Positions 1-8,300 of a stretch of 64,000 bases of DNA are shown in pieces. The notes beneath the pieces are model-generated. The model saw only the letters and a list, made by a program, of their open reading frames with translations. It was not told where the DNA came from and searched no databases. The first letter of the stretch is position 1, and each line of letters begins with the position of its first letter. The position numbers and the translations under genes are program-made. The stretch is from Streptomyces sp. CBMA152 (lineage in GTDB: Bacteria > Actinomycetota > Actinomycetes > Streptomycetales > Streptomycetaceae). The DNA lies in NCBI RefSeq assembly GCF_014596475.1, contig NZ_MECJ01000031.1, positions 124,001-188,000 of the forward strand. The letters run 5' to 3'.

Positions 1-26
1 GGACCGTTCGGCAGGGAGCGGGAGTC

Positions 27-293
27 TTAGGACCGGCCGCGCTGGCGGACCTGGTGGAGCCTGCCGACCGCGACGAGTTGCTTGCGCTCCCACTCGCTGG
101 CCGGGCGCAGGCGCCGGAAATGGGACCGCCAGATGAGGCCGGTGGGGCGTTCCATCTCGACCATGAACGCGTCTATCCCGCGCACGGTGCCGGGCATCTC
201 GTAGTCGCGGTCGAACAGGACCATGCCCAGGGTGATGTCGTGCGCGCTGCGGAAGGCGCTGCGTGGCGGGCCCGCCGGGGTGGGGGGCTTCAT
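27..293 (-). CDS. small hypothetical protein, coupled to the gene upstream
   Basis: An 88-residue protein of unknown function. The ATG at 293 is chosen because it overlaps the stop of the preceding minus-strand gene (ATGA at 290-293), which indicates translational coupling; a longer in-frame extension to 407 would run far into that gene. The sequence is soluble-looking, with a conserved-looking core (DRDYEMPGTVRGIDAFMVEM) and a basic C-terminus. No enzyme motif or membrane segment is seen. It lies downstream of the XRE regulator and probably belongs with it, a layout typical of Streptomyces regulator neighbourhoods. Confidence 0.6.
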   Translation of the reverse strand: MKPPTPAGPPRSAFRSAHDITLGMVLFDRDYEMPGTVRGIDAFMVEMERPTGLIWRSHFRRLRPASEWERKQLVAVGRLHQVRQRGRS

Positions 294-781
294 CGGTGCC
301 CGCCGTGCGGGTACTCGCGGCGAGGCAGGCCGCGTGTGAGTGGCCCGTGTGGGATGTAGACGACGCCGGAGCGCCGGTGCAGCGCCCCGCCGTACTGCGT
401 CCACCACCCGGTGGGGGAGCCCGTGTAGGGGCCGTCAGGGTCGTCGATGAGACTCACCGGCGTGGGGGCCGGTAACGCGTTCGTGGGTCGTGTGCGCCGC
501 CGCGCGGGGGCGCTCACCGGTTCGTTCCGACCGGGGTCCACGCGCGCCTGGTGAACCTCGGAGCGGGTCGGCCGCCGCAGCCCGGTCGGCGGTACGGCCC
601 ATTCGGCGCCTCCGCCCGGCGGAACGAGGAACACGCTGCCCTGGTACAGGCGGCGTACCTCACCGGTCCGGCCGCTGGCTTTGTCGACCGCGTAACTGCC
701 CAGGGTGGGGCTCCAGTCGCCCGCCACGAAGTCGGCAAGTACCTGCCTGCGCTGGCGGTCCGCGTCCGTTCTGTGAGCCAT
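290..781 (-). CDS. hypothetical protein downstream of XRE regulator
   Basis: A 163-residue protein starting MAHRTDADRQRRQ, with a basic N-terminal stretch followed by a part rich in Gly, Pro and Arg. I do not recognise a family. It sits about 100 bases downstream of the XRE regulator in the same orientation and overlaps the next gene by ATGA. A hairpin separates it from the regulator, so it may have its own promoter or be expressed by read-through. Third-position G+C is high and supports real coding. Function unknown; a partner of the regulator is an inference from position only. Confidence 0.6.
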   Translation of the reverse strand: MAHRTDADRQRRQVLADFVAGDWSPTLGSYAVDKASGRTGEVRRLYQGSVFLVPPGGGAEWAVPPTGLRRPTRSEVHQARVDPGRNEPVSAPARRRTRPTNALPAPTPVSLIDDPDGPYTGSPTGWWTQYGGALHRRSGVVYIPHGPLTRGLPRREYPHGGHR

Positions 782-840
782 CGTCGGCTCCCCTCGTGTG
801 GTCTAGGAAAACCACCCCGGGGACACCCGCTCACCCTGTC

Positions 841-878
841 TGTGGCACTTCGCAAGCCCGTCTGCGGGAAGTGCCACA
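841..878 (-). terminator. hairpin after XRE regulator
   Basis: An 11-base stem (TGTGGCACTTC paired with GAAGTGCCACA) whose loop contains further short pairing (CGCA/TGCG). It begins 5 bases after the stop codon of the minus-strand XRE gene. No T-run follows, as is common in Streptomyces. It may reduce read-through into the gene at 781. Confidence 0.55.
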
Positions 879-882
879 CGCC

Positions 883-2055
883 CTACAGCGGCAGGCCCAC
901 GACGTCGGCCATTGCCCGCATCTCCGTCGTCAACGTGCGCCGACCGGCGATCACCCGGCCGAGGATGTCGCGGGCGTAGCGCTGGTTCGGCAGCCACTCG
1001 GGACTGTCGGAGCGGATCCTCTCCAGCCGCTCGAACGCCTCGGCGTAGTCGCCGGTCTTCGCGTACGCGTCGGCCACGTCCAGGAGGTGACGGTTGCGGT
1101 TGTTGCTCGTGGGCTTCAGGCCGGAAACCGGGATGCCCTCGGCCAGACGCAGCACCCTGTCCGGCCGGTCGGTCACGCTCGCGTTCTCGGCGGCCTTGAG
1201 CTTGACCGTGGTCGGCCCGAAGGTGCGCAGAAAGTCGTTCTCGGGGGCGTACTCGCGCCCCAGCGCGACGGCCGCCGACGTGGCGAACCGCAATGCGTCC
1301 TCGGCGTCCCCGGGCTGCGCGTTGCGCACCGCGGCCGCAGAGACCCGCAGCAGCAGCCAGCCCCACGTACTCAGTTCGGCCGGCGTCGCGCGCGAAATCC
1401 GCGGTTCGGTCTCATCGGCCCACCGCACCGCCAGGTCATACGCCCGCTCCAGCTCGCCCTGGCGCAGCAGGAGCCAGCACGAAGTGTTGACCGTGGCCGC
1501 ACCCTCCAGCCGGTCGGCCGCATCGTCCAGGGCGCGCTCCAGCGCCGTCTCAGCGGCCCCGAACTGGCGCGTCTGGACCATGAGCCACCCCGAGAGCTGC
1601 AAGAGCCGCACCCGCACGCGACGCCCTTCGGGGCCCAGGGCCTCGGCGTCCCGCAGCAAGGGGGGCAGCATGACGGACAGCGCGGCGAACCGGTCATCCG
1701 AGAACAGGGGAGTCGTCGCGGCCAACGCGGATCGAACCCCCTCGACGGTCGGCTGGACGTCGTCGCCCAGGGCCTCGGTGCTCGGCGGCGCCTCGATGGC
1801 ACTGCGCACGTCCGCCCACAGGTCGACGGTCTCGGGACTGGCGTCCTCGGGGTGCGGGCCGCCGGACAGGCGCATCGTGGGAACCCGCATGGCGTGCGCG
1901 AGTTTGCGCAGGGTCTCCAGGCTGGTCGTCTCGCGCTCGCCCTGCTCCAGTTTCCGGATCGCGGAGAGGGACACCCCCGACGCGTTCGCCAGCTCGCGCT
2001 GGGTCAGTCCGCGCCTCTTGCGGACGTCCTTGATCCTTTGCCCGGCACTGCTCAT
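883..2055 (-). CDS. XRE-family transcriptional regulator with TPR-like C-terminal region
   Basis: A 390-residue cytoplasmic regulator. Residues about 7-62 form a classic XRE helix-turn-helix (RIKDVRKRRGLTQRELANAS, then SLSAIRKLEQGERETTSLET). The remaining 300 residues are alpha-helical, Ala/Leu/Arg-rich and resemble TPR-type sensor regions of Streptomyces regulators. The start ATG is followed at once by the HTH, and no better start lies upstream. The signal and targets are not visible; the two small genes downstream are the nearest candidates for co-function. It is intact and of normal length for this class. Confidence 0.85.
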   Translation of the reverse strand: MSSAGQRIKDVRKRRGLTQRELANASGVSLSAIRKLEQGERETTSLETLRKLAHAMRVPTMRLSGGPHPEDASPETVDLWADVRSAIEAPPSTEALGDDVQPTVEGVRSALAATTPLFSDDRFAALSVMLPPLLRDAEALGPEGRRVRVRLLQLSGWLMVQTRQFGAAETALERALDDAADRLEGAATVNTSCWLLLRQGELERAYDLAVRWADETEPRISRATPAELSTWGWLLLRVSAAAVRNAQPGDAEDALRFATSAAVALGREYAPENDFLRTFGPTTVKLKAAENASVTDRPDRVLRLAEGIPVSGLKPTSNNRNRHLLDVADAYAKTGDYAEAFERLERIRSDSPEWLPNQRYARDILGRVIAGRRTLTTEMRAMADVVGLPL

Positions 2056-2522
2056 ATTCCGAGCGTACGCCCGGGACCCGGTACGGCACAGGCAGAGTCA
2101 GGGAGCCAACCGCCGTGTGGCCGGGCGGGGTTGGAGCCCGGGGCGGGCGTTCCGTTAGACGGCGTCCCCTCCTCGGGGCGGGCGCCGTCTCGCGGTCTCG
2201 GTCGCTGCTGGTCGCCGTATCCGTGGTGTGTGCCGGGTCTGTAGTGCGGGCATGGGTCCGCGCGGGCGACTCAGTGGGCGATCCCGCATGGTCCTCGGTG
2301 GAGATTGAGGTCGGCGCCGCCGACCACCTGAATGGTGTTCGGGTCCCACCAGTACCGGCGTGGGCGGAGCGGGCTGCCCCCCCGATGGGACAAGTGCGGT
2401 ACGGGTGAACCAGGCCGGGACTGCCCGCGCGTCGACGGAGACCGCTGGGCACCAGCGAGCGGAATGCCGACATAGGCCTTGGATTGCCGTTGCTAGTGAC
2501 CCCACGAGCGAAGAGGTTGGAC
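2056..2522. other. intergenic stretch with no supported gene
   Basis: This 467-base region separates the divergent XRE regulator and the csbD-like gene and should contain both promoters. Open frames on both strands lack convincing starts, codon bias or recognisable protein features. A short minus-strand peptide-like stretch near 2270-2400 could be a gene relic, but I cannot support it. Confidence 0.4.
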
Positions 2523-2699
2523 ATGGCTGACAAGGGAGGCACGGACAAGGTCAAGGGCAAGGCGAAGGAAGCGCTCGGCAAGGCGACCGGCGATAAGCGG
2601 ACGACGGCCGAGGGCAAGATGGACCAGGCCATGGGCAAGGCGAAGGAAGCCGTGGCAGACGTCAAGGACTCGCTCCGCGGCAGGGGCGACGAGCGCTGA
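2523..2699 (+). CDS. CsbD-like stress protein
   Basis: A 58-residue, highly charged Lys/Ala/Gly/Asp-rich protein (MADKGGTDKVKGKAKEALGK at the N-terminus). The repeated KGKAKEA/MGKAKEA pattern is the hallmark of the CsbD family, small general-stress proteins of unknown molecular role. The start at 2523 gives the canonical family length and follows an AGAGG-type ribosome binding site; the frame opens further upstream at 2484, but that extension does not resemble the family. A strong terminator follows, so it is probably monocistronic. Confidence 0.9.
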   Translation: MADKGGTDKVKGKAKEALGKATGDKRTTAEGKMDQAMGKAKEAVADVKDSLRGRGDER

Positions 2700-2712
2700 A
2701 TCCAGCTGCTTG

Positions 2713-2749
2713 CGGAGGGTGCCCGCCTGTGGGAGGCGGGCACCCTCCG
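2713..2749 (+). terminator. strong hairpin after csbD-like gene
   Basis: A perfect 15-base stem (arms 2713-2727 and 2735-2749, GGAGGGTGCCCGCC paired with GGCGGGCACCCTCC plus one outer C-G pair) with a 7-base loop, 14 bases after the stop codon. Confidence 0.85.
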
Positions 2750-2837
2750 TTGCGCCAGGGCGTGGCTGGGGCGGCACAATCCGCCCTCTCGACTGCTCAC
2801 TCGCCAACCCAGACACGCAGTCAACTGATAGCCGCAG

Positions 2838-2941
2838 TCAGTGCCTGTTTCTGACCTCATGCCCGCAGGTCATGAGGGGTACTGGGAGCGGGCGGGAATG
2901 GATCGGCGTTCGTGGAACGGTCAGCATGACCGTTCCACGAA
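2838..2941 (+). repeat. left arm of long imperfect inverted repeat around the rubredoxin gene
   Basis: This stretch and the reverse complement of 3250-3351 align along their whole length of about 100 bases, with shared blocks GTGCCTGTTTCTGA, CCCGCAGGTC, CGGGCGGGAA, TCGTGGAACGG and TGACCGTTCCACGAA. The two arms bracket the rubredoxin gene. This resembles the terminal repeats of a small non-autonomous mobile element, although no transposase lies inside. Confidence 0.65.
2909..2941 (-). terminator. perfect palindrome downstream of rubredoxin
   Basis: TTCGTGGAACGGTCA, then GCA, then its exact reverse complement. It ends 5 bases before the stop codon of the minus-strand rubredoxin gene, so it could terminate that transcript. 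It is also the inner end of the left inverted-repeat arm. Confidence 0.6.
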
Positions 2942-2946
2942 GGCAC

Positions 2947-3123
2947 TCAGATCTGGACTATCTCGAAGGCTTCTTTGCCTTCTCCGCACTCCGGACAAGT
3001 CCAGTTCTCGGGCAGGTCCGCCCACACGGTCCCCGGCGCGATCCCTTCCTCCGGACGCCCGGCCTTTTCCTCATAGATCCACCCGCAGTTCTGGCACAAC
3101 CAGTTCTTGTATTCCGTCTGCAC
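2947..3123 (-). CDS. rubredoxin
   Basis: A 58-residue iron electron-transfer protein beginning at GTG 3123 (MQTEYKNWLC). Both metal-binding knuckles are present, CQNCG near residues 10-14 and CPECG near 43-47, with the family signature WADLPENWTCPECG. Length is typical. A GGGAG ribosome binding site lies 6 bases upstream of the GTG. No alkane hydroxylase, rubredoxin reductase or other partner is nearby, so the redox partner is unknown. The gene is enclosed by a roughly 100-base imperfect inverted repeat, which suggests it may move as a cassette. Confidence 0.9.
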   Translation of the reverse strand: MQTEYKNWLCQNCGWIYEEKAGRPEEGIAPGTVWADLPENWTCPECGEGKEAFEIVQI

Positions 3124-3249
3124 GGACTCTCCCGAGGCTCACTACCGAAGGTTGATCACTGACGAACGGAGTGTCTCAGGGCCCGGAGCTTTCAAGATCA
3201 TCGGGGTGAGGCTTAGCTTTCTCCGCGACCAGGCGCCCGAGGAGTTCTG

Positions 3250-3351
3250 TTCGTGGAACGGTCACGCTTGCCGTTCCACGAGCGCCGACGGCTTCCCGCC
3301 CGTTCCCCGTACTCGACCTGCGGGTACGGGATCAGAAACAGGCACCGACCC
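3250..3351 (-). repeat. right arm of long imperfect inverted repeat
   Basis: Reverse-complement partner of 2838-2941. It lies upstream of the rubredoxin start and includes an internal near-palindrome (TCGTGGAACGG at 3251 and CCGTTCCACGA at 3271). The arms start at mirrored positions relative to the gene. Confidence 0.65.
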
Positions 3352-3590
3352 GCGCGCGGTGGTTGGGGGTCGGACGTCCCGCGCCAGGGCTGCCGGCGCC
3401 GGTGACGCCCTGCTCTTTGTCCGACATCCCCGCTCAGCCCGTGCGAGCCCGGCAGGTGCCCGTGCCCCCCCGGTCAGAACTGCGCAGACGGCAGCCACTT
3501 TCGCCAGTCGCAACCTCATCAGCGGCATCCCAGCATCCGGTTGAGGTGACGCCGCTCCGGGCAATGACCGGTGCATGCCATGATCTGCGA

Positions 3591-3977
3591 ATGAGTGAGT
3601 ACTGCTGGCCTGGGGAGGACGGCAGGCTCGTGCCCGACGTGGCTTCGGCGTGGTCCGAGACCGTCCGCGTGCTGCCTGTCGGTACTCGTATCGCCGGCGA
3701 GGTCGTCGGCCGGCAGCCGTTCGGTGTCTTCCTCGCCATCGACGATCACCCCAACGCCATGGGCCTGGCCAGGATTGACAGGATGCCCCGGTGCATGGAG
3801 CTGCCGGCCGTGGGGCAGCGCGTCACGGGCGACGTCGTTTGGCACGCCGACCACAATCACCAACTGGGGGTCGTGCTCGGCGAGTGGACCGAGCACGAAG
3901 ACCTCCTGCCCCGCATTCTCGTCGGCCAGATGGCCGATGGACGCGTCACGAAGATCGCGTCCATCGGCGTCTCATGA
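3591..3977 (+). CDS. small S1-like RNA-binding domain protein
   Basis: A 128-residue protein whose core has two short beta-rich repeats typical of an S1/OB fold: VGTRIAGEVVGRQPFGVFLA followed about 45 residues later by VGQRVTGDVVWHADHN. S1 domains bind single-stranded nucleic acid; here it would act in the cytoplasm. ATG 3591 is preferred because the peptide upstream is poor, though ATG 3564 is in frame too and neither has a clear ribosome binding site. Small S1 proteins of this kind are common orphan genes in Streptomyces. Specific partner unknown. Confidence 0.7.
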   Translation: MSEYCWPGEDGRLVPDVASAWSETVRVLPVGTRIAGEVVGRQPFGVFLAIDDHPNAMGLARIDRMPRCMELPAVGQRVTGDVVWHADHNHQLGVVLGEWTEHEDLLPRILVGQMADGRVTKIASIGVS

Positions 3978-4019
3978 GCGGAACCAGGTCCTTTTGACCG
4001 AACCCCTCCCGTAGCCCAC

Positions 4020-4262
4020 CTAGGACCCGCATCGACATACCAGCCCGATGGTCACGCCGGATCGCGGCGCACGGCTCGATCTTCCGCTTCGGCACCCGCA
4101 TCGAGACCCTCTACGGGAGATGCACTTGCGGCTGGTGTCTGAGCTAACACCCAGGTCCCGCGCGACCTCCGCGGCCGACTTCCCGGTCTCCAGCACGATC
4201 CGCACCGCACCCTCACGGAACGGCGCGTCATGCGACCGTCGCTTCTCGCCCGTGCCCCCCAA
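4020..4262 (-). pseudogene. IS3-family OrfA fragment
   Basis: The first half (SHDAPFREGAVRIVLETGKS, then AAEVARDLGVSSDT) is the helix-turn-helix region of an IS3-family OrfA transposase subunit. After about 45 residues the family match is lost to a frameshift or rearrangement. No OrfB is next to it. A dead insertion-sequence relic. Confidence 0.65.
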
Positions 4263-4513
4263 CTTCCCCTTCAGTCACGGCTCTACGTTACGAGGGGAAG
4301 GTCAGAGTTTGCGGCAGGCGACCTCGAAGTCCGCGAGCCACCGCTCGCGGATAGTGGGTGTCCGCTGGCGGTAGATCGTTTCGAACCGCCCGTCGCTGGC
4401 AAACGGAACTGACAACATGCCGCCGTGGTACGTCAACCTCGAGTCGAAGGCGGGCCATTGAAACGACGGGGCAATGACAGGCAGCTCTCGGTGTTGCAGC
4501 GGGTGGGAGCCGG

Positions 4514-4700
4514 GTGTCCTGCCGGCTCTGGGAGACCAGCTCCTACAAGACCACTTGCCAAGCACTACAGAACCGGGGCCTGGTCACGATCTCCCGGAAG
4601 GGCGGGCAGTGGAATGTCGCCCTGCCAAGCGTCGGCCAGCGCTATCTGGCGCACGGCACGTACTTTCCACACGGTTCGCGCTCCCCGACGCCCCAGGCCG
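4514..4700 (+). pseudogene. winged-helix protein fragment
   Basis: The frame reads SSYKTTCQALQNRGLVTISR and then GQWNVALPSVGQRYLAHGTY, a winged-helix pattern (recognition helix plus wing) seen at the N-terminus of several Streptomyces regulators. No complete protein surrounds it: the frame continues into non-coding-looking sequence. Probably a remnant. A short minus-strand peptide frame also lies at 4302-4418, of unknown origin. Confidence 0.4.
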
Positions 4701-4944
4701 TCACTTCACCACCCCCATCCAACCGCGCGCAGGAAACGCCGGCCTCCGTGCGAAAGCCAAGCCCTCCACATGCAGGCCGCCAGGCGGGAGCGACGGGGCC
4801 TTGCAACGGGACTGCGAGTGCTTTCAGTGCCTGTTCCAGGCCATGCAGATGAGCCAGAGCCAGTTCGCCGCTGGAAGGACGCGGTGCGGCAACGGGTGCG
4901 TCGATCTAGCTTCGCGTTGCTTCGGGCGTGGTCAGTGCCTGTAC

Positions 4945-5277
4945 CGCTGTCGCCGCCGCGGCCCGCCCCTCCCGCGCGACTACCTCCTGGAGGCCCGCCT
5001 GGGCCTGGCCGCCGTCCTCGCCGTCGAACTGGGCGACCGCGAGACGGTGTCCTCGGTCTACCGCCAACTCCTCCCCGCCGCGGACGGCCTGGCCGGCGCC
5101 GGCAGCGGCGTTGTCACCCTGGGCCCGGTCGCCCACCACCTCGGCGCCCTGGCTCATCTCTTGGACCGCCCGCGGGAGGCCGCCGACCACTACCGCCGGG
5201 CACGTGCGGTCGCGGAGCGGGCGGGGGCGCGGCATTGGGCGGAGGCGGCGCGAAGGGGGCTGGCCATGGGCGGGTGA
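4945..5277 (+). pseudogene. C-terminal fragment of a TPR-containing regulator
   Basis: The last 100 residues of this frame (DYLLEARLGLAAVLAVELGD, then PREAADHYRRARAVAERAGA) form TPR-like helices matching the C-terminal end of AfsR/LuxR-type ATPase regulators. No nucleotide-binding or DNA-binding portion precedes it. The 5' part is missing, so this is a truncated relic just upstream of the large secreted gene. Confidence 0.45.
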
Positions 5278-5380
5278 GTAAGCGAGGGGTGCTACCGGTT
5301 GCTCCAGTGTTTATCGGGTGTTGATGGGACTCGCATAGGCTCGTTCCTTTCTTGATCAACAACTCCCGACGGAAGTACCC

Positions 5381-8300
5381 ATGAAACGAAGAAGAACTAC
5401 TGCGGGGCCCTGGGGCACCGCAGGACGTCCCGGGCGCCTGCGGGTGTGGTCGGTCGCTGCACTGTCCCTGACGCTCCTCGTCGGACTGGTGCAGACATGG
5501 TGGCTTCCGGCGCCCCCGGCGTCGGCCGCCGTGTCGGACCTGACGGTGGCGACCTGGAACATGCAGTACAAGGGGGACAGGCTCGACCTCGGAGTCCCAA
5601 GGCTGATGCTGGACCATGGCATCAAACTGCTGGCCCTGCAGGAAGTGCGTAACTCGAAGGGAACGACCAACAGAGTTCACACCGAACTCCCCGGAACCTC
5701 TCTGGAGAACAGGGAAATCGCCGGTTACACGGTGGAGAGTTCCGTTCTCACCGTTGCGCACCAGAGTTACTACTACTACCGCGCGTCAGGTTACCTCAAT
5801 CGTCCGAAGAACCAGGTTCTCTTGAACCGCGACGTGGCGATCGTGACCAGGGAGAAGGTCAACTGGTCCGACATCGATGTCCTTCCAATGCCGCTGAGCG
5901 TGGGCGGCGACCCAAAATTCGATGAGCCGGATTCCGGGGAGCCGGAGGGGCCGATACGGACACCGAGGAAGGAGGACGTTACCGCCCCGGCCATCGGTGT
6001 TCACATGAAGGGCACTTGGTACTACTCGTTCCATGCGACGAACGGATCCAACTACGGGAGAACGAACAATGCTCCTGCGGCTATCAAAGCTATCCGTGAG
6101 CATACGCGTCCCGTCGACACGGACAGCTGGGCGGTTCTGGGCGACTACAACCGCACCCCGGAATCGTGGAAGTTCAAGAAGGAGGGAGTATATGCAGACC
6201 TGGCGCTGCACGATGACGAGAAACTCGTCACATCGGGGCAACTGACGCGCCCCAGCAGCAAAAGGGAGCTGGACTATCTCGTGGCCAAGGGGGACATCGC
6301 CACGAACTACAAGGCCACCATGCTCCAGAGCATCAAGGCGCTCGGGTCCGATCACAACGCGGTGGTCTTCTCCACGGAGCCCGTGGACCCGAAGGTGAAT
6401 CCAGTCGCTGAATGCACGTCGAAGAAGCCGAGATCAGCCGGTTCGGCCGATGACGCGGAGCTCTGTGCCGCCTCGGCGGCCGTCTCGATGGGCGACAGCT
6501 ACCTTTCCGGCGAGGGCGGCCGGTGGGCGGGCAACGCCAACACCTCTCCCAGCGGCGACGTATGGGGCACCGACCGCAGGGCCGACTGCGCGGACAACAA
6601 GGACTGCGTCTACGGTGACACGTCATACGACGACGGCGGCAACCGCTGTGACCGGTCAGACGTCGCACCCATCAAGAGCGCCGCGATCGACGACATCCCC
6701 GAAGAGCGCCGGTTCAATATCGCCTGTTCCGGGGCCGAGACGAAGAACATTGTCTCGGAGGGGTTCAAGGACCAGAAGCCGCAGGCGGAGAGGCTCGCGG
6801 AACTGGCGGATGACTACGACGTCAAAATGATCGTGGTGTCCATCGGGGGTAATGACCTGGGCTTCTCCGACATCATCACCGACTGCGTCTGGAGATTCTG
6901 GGGGTGGCCGCGCGGCGGCACCTGCAACACGAACTCCGCGAACACGTCGCTGAAGGAAAAGCTGGACCGGACCCGGGGCGACGTCGTCAAAGCCCTGGAG
7001 AAGATCCGCTCGGTCATGGAGGACGCCGGGTACGAGAGCGATGACTACGACCTGGTGCTGAGCACGTATCCGAATCCGCTGCCCAGGGCCGCACAGATGC
7101 GGTACGACGAAGACGACAACACCCGCTACTCGGCCGGTGGCTGCCCATTCCGCGACAGCGACTTGAACTGGGCCCGCGACAAACTCATGCCGGGCATCAC
7201 CTCCATGCTGCGCGGCGCGGCGGACGAGACCGGGGTGTCCCTGCTGAACGTGGAGAACGCGTTCACCGGGCACGAGCTGTGCCACCGGAGCGCCAAGCAG
7301 GCCACGAGCGCCAACTCGCGCGCGAACCCGCTGTCGAGCGCGGAAGCCGAATGGGTCCGGTGGATTCCGTACCAGGTCGACAGCTCCAAGAACTGGCTGT
7401 GGGGGTCCCAGGGAGACAAGCAGGAAGCCATTCACCCCAACGCCTACGGGCAGAAGGCGCTCGGCACGTGCCTGACGACCTTCGCCAAGTCGCGCGTGCC
7501 GGGCCAGGCACGGACGTTGACATGCGCGGGCACTCCGGGCAAGGGCAGCGACGACGTGGGGACGGAGCACACCGTGCGCATCTCCCAGTACAAGACGAAT
7601 GACGCCATTCCCCAGGAAGTGCTGCAGCGCCGCACAGCCGATTCCGAGTGGGTGTCCACGGGCCCGGACGACGCCGACACAGGACGGTGGTACATCAACG
7701 GTGACCCTAGTGCCCTCAAGCTCGGCAAAGAGCCTGAGGACGACGAGGTACTAGAGACCACCATCAGGAACCGGACGGGACAGTACCTGCAGGGAGACGG
7801 CAGTAGTTCATGGCAATGGGCAACCGTCACCGACACCCCCCGTATCTGGAAGATCAGGCCAATCTCGCCAGACGGTAATTTCTTCATCACCACGGACGAT
7901 GAGAAGTGGTGCCTGGCCTCCGAACCCGGCTCCCCCCAATGGGGGTCCCTGAGGCCGTGCAACAACGTGAGTTTCCTTCGCGACGAGTGGAGCATCGAGA
8001 AGGCGGACATAAAGATCACCCCCCGCCCCCAGCCCATCGACCGCACCGGCCCGCTCCAGTCCGCCAAGGACGGCCTTGTCGCCGACGTCGACAACGCGAA
8101 CGCCGAGCCGGGTACCCGTGTGAAGGCGCTCGCGCCCAAGGACCACCCCGCCCAGAAGTGGCGGACGCGGTCCACGCCGAAGGGGTGGCAGATCATCAGC
8201 GCCCTGGACGGCGCCCCCGTACTGGCGCATGACACCGGCAAGCACGAGGCTCACCTCGCCAAGGACAACGACGGGGACGGGGCCCAGCTGTGGCAGGCCG

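Noticed and set aside
490..2244. A 584-codon plus-strand frame over the XRE regulator region
   Set aside because: It lies antisense to the regulator and shows Arg/Gly/Pro-rich shadow composition; the minus-strand HTH gene is the real one.
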